In this document: in pieces, positions 23,655 through 34,051 of the stretch
Layout of the letters: each line of letters starts with the position of its first letter
Numbering within the stretch: position 1 is the stretch's first letter
Assembly: GCF_016808335.1 (NCBI RefSeq)
Contig: NC_053145.1
Location: forward strand, 28,531,120 to 28,595,119
Origin: Panicum virgatum
Lineage: Eukaryota; Streptophyta; Magnoliopsida; Poales; Poaceae
Reading direction: 5' to 3'
DNA length: 64,000 nucleotides
Program-made: the position numbers and the translations under genes
The notes under the pieces: model-generated
Database searches by the model: none
Told to the model about the DNA's origin: nothing
Seen by the model: only the letters and a program-made list of their open reading frames with translations

Positions 23655-24745
23655 TCTCCAACAATGCAACATATCTGGTGGAAACCGCAACCTTCATGAA
23701 AATCCGTGCAAATCACGACAAAAAGTAGTCTAAATTCAACAAAAAAATCACACATGTAGATGATATAATGATACACAATCTTGTAAAATATCTTGTCCAA
23801 ATTCAACTTCATTTGTGAGATATAAAAATAACAAATTTCTAATAAATCATTTGGACAACTTTCTAGCTTGAAAATTGTTATTTTTATATCTCACAAACGA
23901 AGTCAAGTTTGGATAAAATATTTTGTAAAGTTATGTATCATCATATCATCTAAATGTGTGATTTTTTGGGTGAATTTAGATGACCTTTTTGCCATGATTT
24001 ACACGGGTTTTCATGAAGACGCGAAGATTGTGGTTTTCACCGGATATGTTCCCCTCCAACAATGAGAACCCAAATAGGATACATATTCTCTACTTTGGTC
24101 ATGCACAGGAAAAGGATCCCCACCCAAATCTTATCGTTCTCCAACAGGGAAGGCAAATCAGAGAACACAAATTTCCTCCCCCGTGCACCGTCATGGCACC
24201 CTCGCCGTGCCGTCGCGGACCCGCTGCCCTCGCCGCTCCTCGCCGCCGGCTCCGCCTCGCCGTGCCGTCGCGGACCCGCTGCCCTCGCCGCTCCTCGCCG
24301 CCGGCTCCTCCTCGCTGCGCCCCGTTCCCGTCTGGCCGCAGCCGCCATGCCCCCACTCGCCACGGCGGATTCGCCTCGGCCCGCTCCCCGCCTCGCCTGC
24401 GGCTCCTGCAGCTCCCTGCCTCGTCGGCGGCGCCCGCACCCTGCCTTGCCGCCGCTCCCCGCCTCGGCGTCGTCGGCCATGCCCTGCCTCGCCGCCGCTC
24501 CCCACCCCGCCGCCGTCGACCGAGCCCCGCCGTTGTCCCACCTGGCCGCGGCCGCAGCTCCCATCGCAGGCCCGCCTCCAACACAGCTCCGATTTGGGTC
24601 GAGAAGAGAGAAGCAAATTTGCCTGCTCTCTTCCCCGAGTCTCAAAATGGGTCTCCTCTTTGCCTACTCTATTGGAGGGTATTTTTTTTACTCTGAGCAC
24701 CCATTTTGGGTATGGGTAGTCTGATGCTCTCCTGTTGGAGATAAC
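23655..24745. mobile_element. Gene-fragment-carrying element with GTCTCCAAC-type ends
   Basis: Left end GTCTCCAACAATG...AGAACCCAAATAGG (interrupted by a foldback element). The right end, on the other strand, is TATCTCCAACAGGAGAGCAT followed by CCCATACCCAAAATGG. Between them, 24180-24600 is a GC-rich Ala/Pro/Arg block with an internal direct duplication (CGTCGCGGACCCGCTGCC appears near 24222 and 24269). It has the same end type as the insertion at 27285-28235. No transposase. A possible, imperfect 8-9-bp target duplication (AACTAAGAC/AACATAAGC) is only suggestive. Confidence 0.5.
23667..24053. mobile_element. Foldback (long inverted repeat) element, 387 bp
   Basis: Almost the whole length is one imperfect hairpin: left arm CAACATATCTGGTGGAAACC onward, right arm its complement ending GGTTTTCACCGGATATGTTC. 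The middle pairs GTGAGATATAAAAATAAC with its complement. It is flanked by an exact 11-bp direct repeat, CTCCAACAATG (23656-23666 and 24054-24064). An 8-11-bp duplication suggests mobilisation by Mutator-type transposase. A transcript would form a long double-stranded RNA. Confidence 0.85.
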
Positions 24746-25096
24746 ATAAGCCCTTATTTTTTGGTTTAGTCCCTGTTTAGATCACTTTGTATTTTGAATT
24801 TTTTGATTTTTGGAAGGGAATCTTTAACATTTGAAGTATTAAATATAGACTAATCAGAAAACTAATTACAAATCTCGTCTGTAAACTACGAGACGAATCT
24901 AATGAGCCTAATTAATCCGTCATTAGAGCATATTACTGTAGCATTACTGTATCAATTTAGTGTCTAATCACGTTCTAATTAGGCTCATTAGATTCGTCTC
25001 GCGATTTACAGTCAATTTGTGTAATGCGATTTATTTTTCGACTATATTTAGTACAATATAAGCGATTTAAAAAAAAGTTTGTATTTTGAGTTTTGG

Positions 25097-25482
25097 GGGG
25101 CTTTTACATTTTTACCATTATAACGAATTGCACTCATCAGATTATCACTATTACGATGCCACCTACATCTATACCATAAGAGAGAAGTTTGACTTACAAA
25201 TTTACCACATTTGAGAATGTGGCAGCCACGAGACCGGTCCACGTTGGCGCTGAGTCAGCAGGCACCGACGCTGTTCGGCCCCTGTTACTGCGCGCTGGGC
25301 CCGGTTGACCTCGCCGCTGCTAACCCTATCCGGCCGAATCGATCCCCCCTCTCCTCCCACTTCCTTCCGCCGCATTCTTCTTCTTCCTCCTCTTGCCGCG
25401 CTGCTCCTTCTTCCCTGCTCGCCCCGCCGCCGCCGCCTCCAGCTCCCCTCCCGCCGTCCCTGCGCCAAGGTGGCCATGTCCC
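25097..25482 (+). repeat. MULE left terminal inverted repeat
   Basis: 386 bp. AT-rich outer half with TTTACCATTATAACGAATTG, GC-rich inner half ending near GCCATGTCCC. Pairs with 29265-29647; the high similarity of the arms suggests a fairly recent insertion (inference). Confidence 0.9.
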
Positions 25483-25849
25483 CTGGCCTTCCGTGACAGA
25501 TTAAAGGTATGTACCCTTAACTCGGCCACGCAGTGCGCCATGATCCAGTTTGCATTGGACTTAGGGTTAGATATCATGGACGCCGAGTTTGTGTTGGGCC
25601 TTTGCATTCCTGGGATGATCATTTTCCATTGTTTCTTTGGCTTCTGATGTAGTGGGAGAGGTGGTTGTGTTCGCAATGGGTAGCAGTGAATGCCCTCCTT
25701 GGTAAGTTCGTACTGAACAGAACTGTCTAGGATGAATTTAGGAGTTGGTCGCGTCTAATTCCTCATTTCTTTTTGATTGTTTACCCTGATGCCAGGATCG
25801 ATCCTGGCAATGCGTTTAGACTAGTGGTTAAGGTTGCTAAGTTTGTGGC

Positions 25850-28596
25850 TGATGGCGAGTACGGCCTAGTTGATATGGCCTATGGCTGGATAGAAACTGC
25901 AAGTATTCGTTGGCCCAATTCCACGATGAGTTAGCAACAAAAATAATCTGGGGGCCATCTCAAACACTTGTATTGTGGGTTCTTGACCAAGATACTGGGT
26001 CTGAGTGGAAGATTAGGAGGGATGAGCACTTTGACCAGATGATTCGGGACAGATGGAATGAGAGGTTGGCTGTGATTGCAGTAGATGTTGTGACGAAGGA
26101 TGGCTACACTGAAAATGCCAGCTCAGGTGCTTCAAAAGGTAGATGTGTCTCTGGTGTCACTAGTGAGCGTAATGGAGGACAAAGTGCTGATGATGCTGAA
26201 GGTTATGGTGATACCTACAGTTCCCCACAACAAGCACCTACTGATTTGCCTATAGCAGTTGACTGGACTACTCTAACAGTAATAGGGCAGGCTGATGATG
26301 ATGGTCTTGCACAAGCAGTTGCTGATGAGGACAAGGTTTATGAGGCAATGGGATTTGAAGATGTAGAGCCAACACCAGAAGAAGGTACAGAAGAGGTGCC
26401 CATTCTTGGATTAAAGAGCACAATGATCTTCCTATGCATTACATGGCAGATGCAATAAGAGAGAAGATAATGATCTTGTTTGCCAAAAGAAGAAAGATTT
26501 CTAGAGCTTTGCCACCTGGTATACTACCTGGGATCATCCATCAACTAAATGTAGCATCTAGAGGATTAGGTCACCTAAAGATTTCCAAAGGCCACCCAGA
26601 CCAGGCTGAGGTTACAGAAGTCTACAAGGATGAAGAACTTAGAAGGCATGTGGTGTACCTATCTCAAAAAATATGCACATGTAGGCAGTGGCAGATAACT
26701 GGACAACCATGTCCACATGCCTTGGCTGTGATCACTAGCACTAGGCAACCAAACATGGGGATGTTTGTTGACCACTACTACTCAGTGCAAAAGTTTCAAG
26801 CAGCATATGATGGCATAATTCCAAATATCATAGACAGGAACCAGTGGCCTGAGGTGGAGAAAGGGTTCAAACTGTCCCCTCCATGCCAGAAGAAGAGAAT
26901 ATGTGGAAGACTGAGAAAAAATAGAATCAAGTCGGCTAGGGAGACAGGTGGTAAGGCAACTAGGCAAGTGAGGTGTCCTAACTGCACAGAGCTTGGTCAT
27001 AGGGCTAGCAGCTGGAGATGTCCACTCACTGGCACCAAGAAAAGGTTCTTTCTAATCTTTTTTTTGTGTTTCACCTTGCCATATCATACTAAGCTGATGC
27101 TATTACTAATGCAGAAAGAGAACAAAAAAGACCAAAGCCAAGGCTGGGAGGAAAAAAAGCAAGAAAGATACTGCTACTAAAGAACCAACAACAACTCCAA
27201 GGACCAGAGCAGCTGTTGCAAGAGAAGCAGCAGAAAAGGCAAGGAAAGAAGCAATGGAAGCTGAGCTCAGACTGTCTCCAAGAGGAGACGCAAAATGCGA
27301 CCCATAGGCAAAATACGTCGCGCACAGTTCTTTTGGGTCGAAAAACGGACCTCCAACGGAAGATGCAAACGCGGGCCCTATTTTGCGTTCCAGGCAATGC
27401 GATAGGCAAATATGCATCGCCTCTCTCCACTGACGCAAATCACCGGGCCCAGCAAAGCTAAAAAAAATCACCGGGCCCAGCACCCCCTCGTCCACCTCGC
27501 GACGCCCCCGCCGGTGGTGCTGAGGACGCCCGCTGCCGGGGCTGTCAAGGAGGCGCGCGTGCTGCTCCTGGCCTCCGCCCCAGGGCCGGACTACGACAAC
27601 AACTCGACGAGGAAGGAGGTAGGCCTGATGACGACGAGCAGCCAGAGCTCGGGTCTTCTTCCCCAGCAAGCTGGCCGGCGCTCGCCTGCTTGGCGGCGGT
27701 GCCAGCACTCCCCCACGCGCTCGATCGGGCTAGATCTGCCCCACGCCGTCTTCCCCGGCGAGCACGGTCGCGACGGCTCCTTCTTCTCCGGCAAGCTCGT
27801 CGGCCAGGGAGAGGGGCAGGTGGCGCATGCAGAGAGGCGGGGAGGGAGACGAGCAGAGCTCGGCGGGGCACGGCCAACGGGACCTCGACGGGGAGCCACT
27901 GGCGCGGCGAGGTCCGCCTCGGGGCGCGGTGAGGTGCAGCCAGGCGGCTCGCCGGCGGGGAGCGGGGCGAAGAGGGAAAGCAGGACCTCTGCGTATGCTG
28001 CACGGCGAGGGAGCGGTGGGCGGCGGCCGAGGACCCGTGGCAAAACGGCGCGGTGGGGAGTCGGTGGCAGGCGGCGGGGAGCAGTTGCAGCGAGGAGTGG
28101 GCGGCGGGGGAAGAAGAGAAGAAATGCATCCTCTGTTGGAGAAAGGCGATTTTGGGTGGGTAACTTATGCACTGTAGCGCTATCTAAAACGTGAAATAGG
28201 TCTTGATTTTGGGTTTTCTTGTTGGAGATAGCCTCAAGGCTGCATCAGCAAGGGAAGCAGCAGAAGCAGCAGCAAGGCAAGAAAGAGAAGCTGCAAGACT
28301 TGCAGCTTCAACATCACAAGGTGATGAGGAGGAACATGTGATGGCCTTAGAAGTTGTACTCCTAGAAGCCACTAATCAGACAACAACAACAACTAGGAGG
28401 TACTTTTTATTCTGAAATGCAACAACACTTTTGCAACATAGGAACCATTAGCATAACTTTGCACAGTTCCCTATTTCCTGGAGATGCTCTGGAGGTTGAA
28501 GTGCAAGCACCTAGGAAGATGACTCCAAAGAAGAAAAAGTTGGCAACTAAGGTGAAGAAGACACCTGAGAAGAAAGGAGCCACAAAGAAGAAATGA
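25850..28596 (+). pseudogene. mudrA-type MULE transposase, DDE core deleted, C-terminus split
   Basis: The N-terminal MuDR-type region (GSEWKIRRDEHFDQMI, WNERLAVIAVDVV) runs to about 26410. Then, after a frame change, sequence typical of the region C-terminal to the MULE catalytic domain appears: YMADAIREKIMILFAKRRKI, RGLGHLKISKGHPDQAEV, a SWIM zinc finger (CTCRQWQITGQPCPHALA) and a CCHC-like knuckle (CPNCTELGHRASSWRC). The roughly 300-residue DDE transposase domain that normally lies between is absent. The Ala/Glu-rich tail (AREAAEKARKEAMEAE) is interrupted at about 27285 by another element and resumes at 28236 (SAREAAEAAARQE), ending in a Lys-rich tail and stop at 28594. The start is not certain; the first exon may begin inside the left terminal repeat near 25474. 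Confidence 0.85.
27285..28235. mobile_element. Nested GC-rich element inside the MULE transposase gene
   Basis: The transposase tail breaks at CTGTCTCCAAGAGGAGACGC and resumes after TTTTCTTGTTGGAGATAGC. The inserted ends are the GTCTCCAAC inverted pair also seen at 23655-24745. The interior (27480-28130) is GC-rich, open in most frames, with no recognised domain. The flanks CTCAGACTG and CTCAAGGCTG may be an eroded target duplication. Confidence 0.6.
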
Positions 28597-28802
28597 CCAG
28601 CCTCACTCTTCTTCTTTTGCCAAAACAATCTTTTGAACGGCCAAAACTGTCTCTTGCATGGCCTTATTATTATGTAATGTTAGGCACAAACCCATTTTGT
28701 TGGAGATGCTAGATGATGGTCTGTAATGGCACAAAACAATATGTATGCCAACAATTGCTATCTAATGTTAGGGATGTTATGGACTCAAGTTGCCAGAATA
28801 TG

Positions 28803-28902
28803 ATTCATTGCAAATGGTTCATACATCAGGTTCATTGCAAGAGATTCATACATCTAGTGCATTGCAAAAGATTCATACATCAGATAATGGTTCATACATC
28901 AG
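28803..28902 (+). repeat. ~28-bp tandem repeat, 3.5 copies
   Basis: Imperfect copies of TTCATTGCAARAGATTCATA followed by CATCAGG, inside the MULE between its two convergent genes. Function unknown; it could lie in the 3' ends of both transcripts. Confidence 0.75.
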
Positions 28903-28926
28903 GCTCCAACAAACACAATGCTCAAC

Positions 28927-29271
28927 TCAAGCCATTAGAACTGATCTCACAACCATTGCTAACACAACAATGCCGAAAACAACAAACACACAATTCATTT
29001 TCCATGTCAGATTCTCTAACTTCTCTAGCCTACTGCGGTTCTCTTCCTCATTCCTCGGACACTTGAATAAGGTTCGCCCGTTATTGACTGTATCTTTCTT
29101 CGCGCGAAGCTCGATCACACGGGCTAGGCCGCAGTCGGGGCATTCAATCAAAGGAAGTCCAGATTCTTTGCCGGTTGGATACGCCACAACATGCACGCGC
29201 GTTGAGCTACAGCCGCGTTCCTGCCTCCTCCCTGACCTACTAGCGCTCGAAGACTCTGCCCTGTGGGACAT
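28927..29271 (-). CDS. GRF-type zinc-finger small membrane protein gene of the MULE
   Basis: 114-residue open frame starting MSHRAESSSASRSG at 29271, at the inner edge of the MULE right terminal repeat. After a Ser/Arg-rich N-terminus comes PLIECPDCGLARVIEL and NNGRTLFKCPRNEEE, the CxxC...FxCP signature of plant GRF-type zinc fingers. It is followed by a short helical segment (RSRLEKLENLTWK) and a C-terminal hydrophobic helix (MNCVFVVFGIVVLAMVV). Small GRF finger proteins with a C-terminal membrane helix are common in grass transposable elements; their role is unknown. The central tryptophan/glycine part of the family finger (before the helix) seems shortened. Its convergent position relative to the transposase is like that of mudrB. 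Confidence 0.7.
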   Translation of the reverse strand: MSHRAESSSASRSGRRQERGCSSTRVHVVAYPTGKESGLPLIECPDCGLARVIELRAKKDTVNNGRTLFKCPRNEEENRSRLEKLENLTWKMNCVFVVFGIVVLAMVVRSVLMA

Positions 29272-29647
29272 GGCCACCTTGGCGCAGGGACGGCGGGAGG
29301 GGAGCTGGAGGCGGCGGCGGGGCGAGCAGGGAAGAAGGAGCAGCGCGGCAAGAGGAGGAGGAAGAAGAATGCGGCGGAAGGAAGTTGGAGGAGAGGGGGG
29401 ATTGATTCGGCCGGATAGGGTTAGCGGCGGCGGGGTCAACCGGGCCCAGCGCACAGTAACGAGGGCCGAACGACGTCGGTGCTTGCTGATTCAGCGCCAG
29501 CGTGGACCGGTCTCGTGGCTGCCACATCCTCAAATGTGGTAAATTTGTAAGTCAAACTTCTCTCTTATGGTATAGATGTAGGTGACATCGTAATAGTGAT
29601 AATTTGATGAGTGCAATTCGTTATAATGGTAAAAATGTAAAAGCCCC
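29265..29647 (-). repeat. MULE right terminal inverted repeat
   Basis: Inverted partner of 25097-25482, with a 9-bp target duplication outside it. It begins 93 bp upstream of the F-box gene ATG, so it may supply promoter activity toward that gene. Confidence 0.9.
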
Positions 29648-29670
29648 GAGTTTTGGATCTAAACAGTGCC

Positions 29671-29739
29671 TTAATTTAACTTCGGGCCTGTCTCTTGACT
29701 CTCTTCTCGACTCGAGTCGATTCTGACGAGGCGACCGGA
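29671..29739 (+). promoter_or_regulatory. Residual 5' leader of the F-box/kelch gene
   Basis: Only 69 bp of apparently non-transposon sequence remain between the MITE edge and the ATG. No TATA box is visible in this short stretch. The transcription start and core promoter must therefore lie within MITE or MULE DNA unless the gene is transcribed from far upstream. This is inference from position. Confidence 0.4.
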
Positions 29740-30731
29740 ATGGCCTCGTCGTCCTCCTCCGGCGCTGGCCGCGTCGCCGGAACCCTAGCCCTGCGCACGA
29801 GCTCGGCGGTGCCGGCGGCGTCGCTGATCCCAGGGCTCCCGGACGACGTCGCGGCCGTCATCCTCTGCCTGCTCACCTTCCCCGACCAGTCCCGCCTCCG
29901 CGCCACCTCCCGCGCGTGGCGCCTGCTCCTCTCCGCGGCTTCGCTGCTCCCGCTCCGCCGCAGCCTCCGCCTCCCGCGCCGACACCTCCTCTGCCTCTTC
30001 CCCACGGACCCCTCCCTCGCCTCGCCGATCCTTCTCGACCCCGCCGCCCCCACCGCCTGGTGGCCCCTCCCGCCGCTCCCCTGCTCGCCGCAGCTCTACG
30101 GCCTCGCCAACTTCGCCGCCCTCTCCGTCGGCCGCCACCTCTACGTCCTCGGCGGTTCGTGCTTCGACGCCCGCAGCTACCCCCTTGGGCACCCCTCTCC
30201 CTCCGCCGCGGCCTACCGGCTCGATCTCGCCCACTCCCGACACTACTGGGAGCGCCTCCCCGACATGCAAATCCCGCGCGGGAGCTTCGCGTGTGCCCCC
30301 GCACCCAGCGGTGGCGTGGTCATTGTCGCTGGTGGCGGTTCCCGACACCCCATGTTTCCCTCCAACGGCAGCCGCACCGACAGCACCGAGTGGTATGATG
30401 CCACAGCTCGCGCATGGTGCGGTGCCGCATCGATGCCCCGTCATCGGGCTGGGTGCGTGGGGTTTGTGGCTCACGGTGCTGGGGACGGTGGTGAGGATGA
30501 GTTCTGGGTGATGGGTGGCTACGACGAGTACACCACACTCGGGGGAGTGGTGCCAACTGATGTGTACTGCCGGAATGCGGTGGCGCTCGGACTCTGGAGC
30601 GGGAAGTGGAGGGAGATCGGAGACATGTGGGAGGAAGGGGAAAGAAGGCGGCTCGGACCCGTTGCAGCTTTATCTACGGATGATGGAAGGATTACCGAGG
30701 TGTTCATGCTTGACGGCAATGATATCTTCAG
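29740..30731 (+). CDS. OR23: F-box/kelch-repeat protein, OR23-type, exon 1
   Basis: Codons 1-330 plus two bases of a 426-residue protein. The start MASSSSSGAG is chosen as the first ATG; no other ATG precedes it in frame after the MITE edge. Residues ~29-70 form an F-box (LIPGLPDDVAAVILCLL, LRATSRAWRLLLSA), which in SCF ubiquitin ligases binds SKP1. Kelch-type blades follow: LYVLGGSCFDARSYPLG, SFACAPAPSGGVVIVAGGG, AGCVGFV and EFWVMGGYDEY, then GDMWEEGERRRLGP. As I remember it, Arabidopsis F-box/kelch-repeat protein OR23 has the same blocks in the same order, including RSYPL, RGSFACA, IVAGGGSRH and EFWVMGGY. The exon ends GACGGCAATGATATCTTCAG|GT at 30731, phase 2. The substrate is unknown. GC-rich first exon as usual in grasses. 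Confidence 0.92.
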
Positions 30732-31123
30732 GTCTGTCAAATTGTCTTGAATTTGCTTTCAAAACTGATTGTTCTTTCTAGTATAGATATTCCTATTTGC
30801 TTGATCCCTTTTATTTGATTGTTTGTTTTTTACAGCGTTGTTCCTAAATCCTAATATCAAGTTTGAATGTTTGGTTGGTAACCTAGATTTCATTCTTACT
30901 CGCAGTTCCATAGCGACCACGTTCCTATTTGTTGCAGTTCTTCAGTTTAGTTGCTAAATTCACAGTACCATCTGTTACTTAAAATTTTGAACAATTTCTT
31001 GTTATTGGCGAACCTTTCCTTACATACAGCTCCCCATGTCTGCTTATTTGTTTCAATTCAGTGATCTGATTTTACAGTCCTTTTGTTCTATAATCCAAGT
31101 TGGAACAATTGCTTGGTAAGCTA

Positions 31124-31345
31124 GGGTGTGTTTGGTCTTGTGTCGAAGTGTGCCCAAGCTAACCAAGCCAAATTTGGCGCACCAATTTTTGCCACCATTT
31201 TGTTGGGTGCCAAATTTCGGCTTGGTAGCTTTCTCTTTTGGTCACCTTAGTTCATTTTGGTGGCCAAAGTTGGCCAAATCCTAGGCCTCCAGCCAAAATT
31301 TGGCTTGGCTAAGAGGTGGCAAATTTGGTAGTTTCCTCTATTTTT
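31124..31345. repeat. Palindrome-rich degenerate MITE-like segment
   Basis: Starts GGGTGTGTTTGGTCTTG, a common grass MITE start, and contains many GCCAAATTTGGC-like inverted motifs. A matching right end is not clear, so it is probably a decayed or truncated copy. Lies in intron 1. Confidence 0.45.
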
Positions 31346-33839
31346 CGTGTAGTTGCATATTGAACATATCCCTGTCTGGTTGCCATGCTTCAGTCTAGTT
31401 ATCAGATCCACATCCACACAATTACTCATTACTGTGGAGTTCAACATGTATACCTCATTGTTTAGTTATCAAAGTTGCACAATAATCGTATGAAGTGTGC
31501 GCGTGGGGAATTAAAGGATTAGCATGGAGCAGCATTTCATTTTGGATAATTTAGGTGTCATCCATATTTGCTGAGCATCATTCTGCATTTGATGATGTTA
31601 TTACCAAATCTATTGACAAACTAGTGCATGACGTCTAAAAATTAATACATTTATGATTTTGTGATACTTCCTGTTATGCACACGGGGGCTGGTTCTTACA
31701 CTGAGACTTACTCTCTTATTCTCCTGTTATGTTACTGAGATCTTATGGAGAAATCATTATGCCAAGTTCTATTATACTCCTTTAAATACAAATGGCTATG
31801 AACATTTGATGGAAGAATATGTGGACTCTGTTGATTGCATGCAAAGTATATATAGTCTTTCGTAGGTTGCTGTTATCATAATGCTTGTCATGAAAGATGA
31901 TCATGTGGGACTGTGTCATAACATTTCAGAAGCTAATATTTTGTCATCTGAAACTTTCTGCTGTTTGCAATGGCAAGATACTTACAACCAAAGAACTTGG
32001 ATTTATCATCAGCTCACCTGTTATACTGAATACTCTTCATAGGATATCATATCTTCTTATCTGTTTTGCATTTTGTTCTCACAAGATACTACTTGTTAAT
32101 GCATTGGCACATCTACAAAAAAGGAAGCCACATGACATTCAACCTACAAAGCTTGAACATCCAAATCCATTGACTCAGTCACTTCTGTTTAAAACTTCAA
32201 ATACTAGAAGTCAGATTGTACTAGGTATCTAGTTTGAATACTAGCTCAATTTTTAGGATGGTTTCATTATTTCTATTTACTGAATTGCAGTAAAGTTATG
32301 TTGTTGCCCTGCTTTCATGCATCATTTCAGTTCATTTGATTGGAGAGAATGACAACCCTAATGGATAGTGAACTTAAAAAAAATCATATATCTGAATTAA
32401 AAATAGTTCTGTTATTTACTCTGTCAAGTGCAAGCTAACCCATACACTGAAAATAGCATCATGATTCACTATTTTTCACAGTAGTGTCTCATGAAGCTTT
32501 CTTTATCTATGAATGTAAAGGAAGAATTCCATTTTACTACCCCCAAACAATCCACCTTGTCTGCTTCACACTGGGAGCAAAATTCTGGCTCCATTTACTC
32601 TCCCAAACTATTTGCTCCACGCATTTCCCCTAACGTAAAATTTCTTTTTAACTTACCCCCTAGTGAAAATTTCTTTTTTCTGTTTCTCCACTTATAAGTT
32701 GAGTTTTAAATTCAAATTTTGCAGCGTGACAAAGCAGCGATTTTCCCTAACGTAATTTTTAGGTGCCATTGAATCAACATCATCTCATCCTTGTCCTATT
32801 TTATACTTTAGAGAACAACATGTCTATTCAGTTGTTTTTCCCTTGTTTTTGGGCATTGCTGATATAGGTTAAGCTATGTGCAAGGAATAAATAGTGTATC
32901 AGTTTGTGTGACAATCAGGTGCATCATGACAAGATCATCAAAGCTGTGCTTATTCTACCATGTTCCCAAAACACATGTTATAGGTGAATAAAGTTTGCTT
33001 TTAAAAAAGTAATACTGTGGTCGCTTCGCCGGGCATAAGGCACATTGTGATTTACATGTTTATTGTACTCCTTATGTCATTGAAGTTAGTCTCATACTCT
33101 CATGAGGAGAAAGTGCTCCTTGGTTCTGAGGGCATATCCAAAAGATATTCTTGATTTTCTGTGTCGTAATTGCTGTCATATATAGTGTTCTAGTTTGTTT
33201 AATTATGATATGTCAGTTTGGGTTTGGTAGAGAGCAAAGAAGGCATGTTGATGAATGAATTCTGGATTGAGTTTGTTGCTGTCGAAGTTAGCCGCTTCCA
33301 TGAAATCAAGTTGATGTAAACGAGTTGTCTTTCTATATCTTTACTTGTGAACATCTAGTTAAAAAAATAAAACCGTGTAAATCTATCCAAAGCAAAACTG
33401 AACTAGATGTAACCTAGGGTAGTTTATATGACAACTGTGAGGGTAGTTTCACAACTGCCGAAGTGGTGCCTAGATTTTGTTCCATTCCAAAATCCAAAGT
33501 AGTCTATTTTTGTATGGCTTTATGGTCTGAATAGTTAAGCAAAGCTTATCCGAAAATGTAGGACTCATATAGTGAATCATAAAGGTGGTGCACCTGAAGA
33601 TGTCAAGCAGTACATTAGATGTTATAACTACATATTAAGTTCTTATTTTTTATGGGAAGCGATAGTTTGTACCATCCTTTTACCTGTTTATTGCATTTAC
33701 AGTTTAGTGTTATCTCTGCTGCTGATGCTGCTCTGAAGATATTTCACTACAATCTTGAGCTGGATTTGCTTGTTTTGCAAGATTATGGATATTAAGATTG
33801 TTATGATTATCTTTTAGTTGCAACTATTTTTCAATTTGC
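31346..33839. other. Intron sequence, nothing specific
   Basis: AT-rich intron DNA. Small open frames have no protein-like features. 32520-32700 resembles a repeated grass sequence but no ends are found. Confidence 0.4.
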
Positions 33840-33851
33840 ATAGTTAGCTCA

Positions 33852-34039
33852 GACGCGGCACAGTGGTACAGAGTAGAGACTCTCCACTTGTGGCATGGGG
33901 GTGCTGGATTTGAACAGCCTCTGTTTTTTATAAGGGTAGGGAGTAGGAATTTTGCAAGGGTATGGCTGTCTAGGAATTCCCTTCACAAGTCCTCATCTTG
34001 TGTCGGAGCTTTTGCACTGGGTATGCCCTTTTTTTTTAT
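33852..34039 (+). mobile_element. tRNA-derived SINE with T-rich tail
   Basis: About 188 bp flanked by an exact 12-bp duplication ATAGTTAGCTCA (33840-33851 and 34040-34051). A tRNA-like head has an A-box-like GGCACAGTGGTACAGAG and a B-box-like GCTGGATTTGAACAG, and the element ends in a T tract. A poly-T 3' end is characteristic of the rice p-SINE type. It is not a functional tRNA gene because no cloverleaf can be completed. Confidence 0.88.
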
Positions 34040-34051
34040 ATAGTTAGCTCA

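Larger units (their letters stand above)
25097..29647. mobile_element. MULE with ~385-bp terminal inverted repeats
   Basis: Starts GGGGCTTTTACATTTTTACC and ends with its complement. The terminal repeats extend to about 25482 and 29265 with only scattered mismatches. An exact 9-bp target duplication GAGTTTTGG flanks it (25088-25096, 29648-29656). It carries two convergent genes: a mudrA-type transposase remnant on plus and a GRF-type zinc-finger gene on minus that starts at the inner edge of the right repeat. The arrangement mirrors the mudrA/mudrB layout of MuDR. The transposase catalytic core is deleted, so it cannot move by itself. Confidence 0.92.
24769..29670. mobile_element. Tourist-like MITE split by a MULE
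   Basis: Left part 24769-25087 starts GTCCCTGTTTAGATC. The remaining right end 29657-29670 is ATCTAAACAGTGCC, its inverted partner. TTA flanks both outer ends (24766-24768 and 29671-29673), the target duplication typical of PIF/Harbinger MITEs. Without the MULE the element is about 335 bp. The interior shows GACGAATCTAATGAGCCTAA inverted repeats of the common grass family. Its right edge lies 69 bp before the F-box gene start codon. Confidence 0.85.

Noticed and set aside
24013..24724. Overlapping 160-230-codon frames on both strands in the GC-rich cargo
   Set aside because: Mutually exclusive low-complexity frames with an internal direct repeat; treated as transposon cargo, not genes.
33852..34039. 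tRNA gene
   Set aside because: Box A/B-like motifs are present but no cloverleaf; a 12-bp duplication and T tail identify a SINE.
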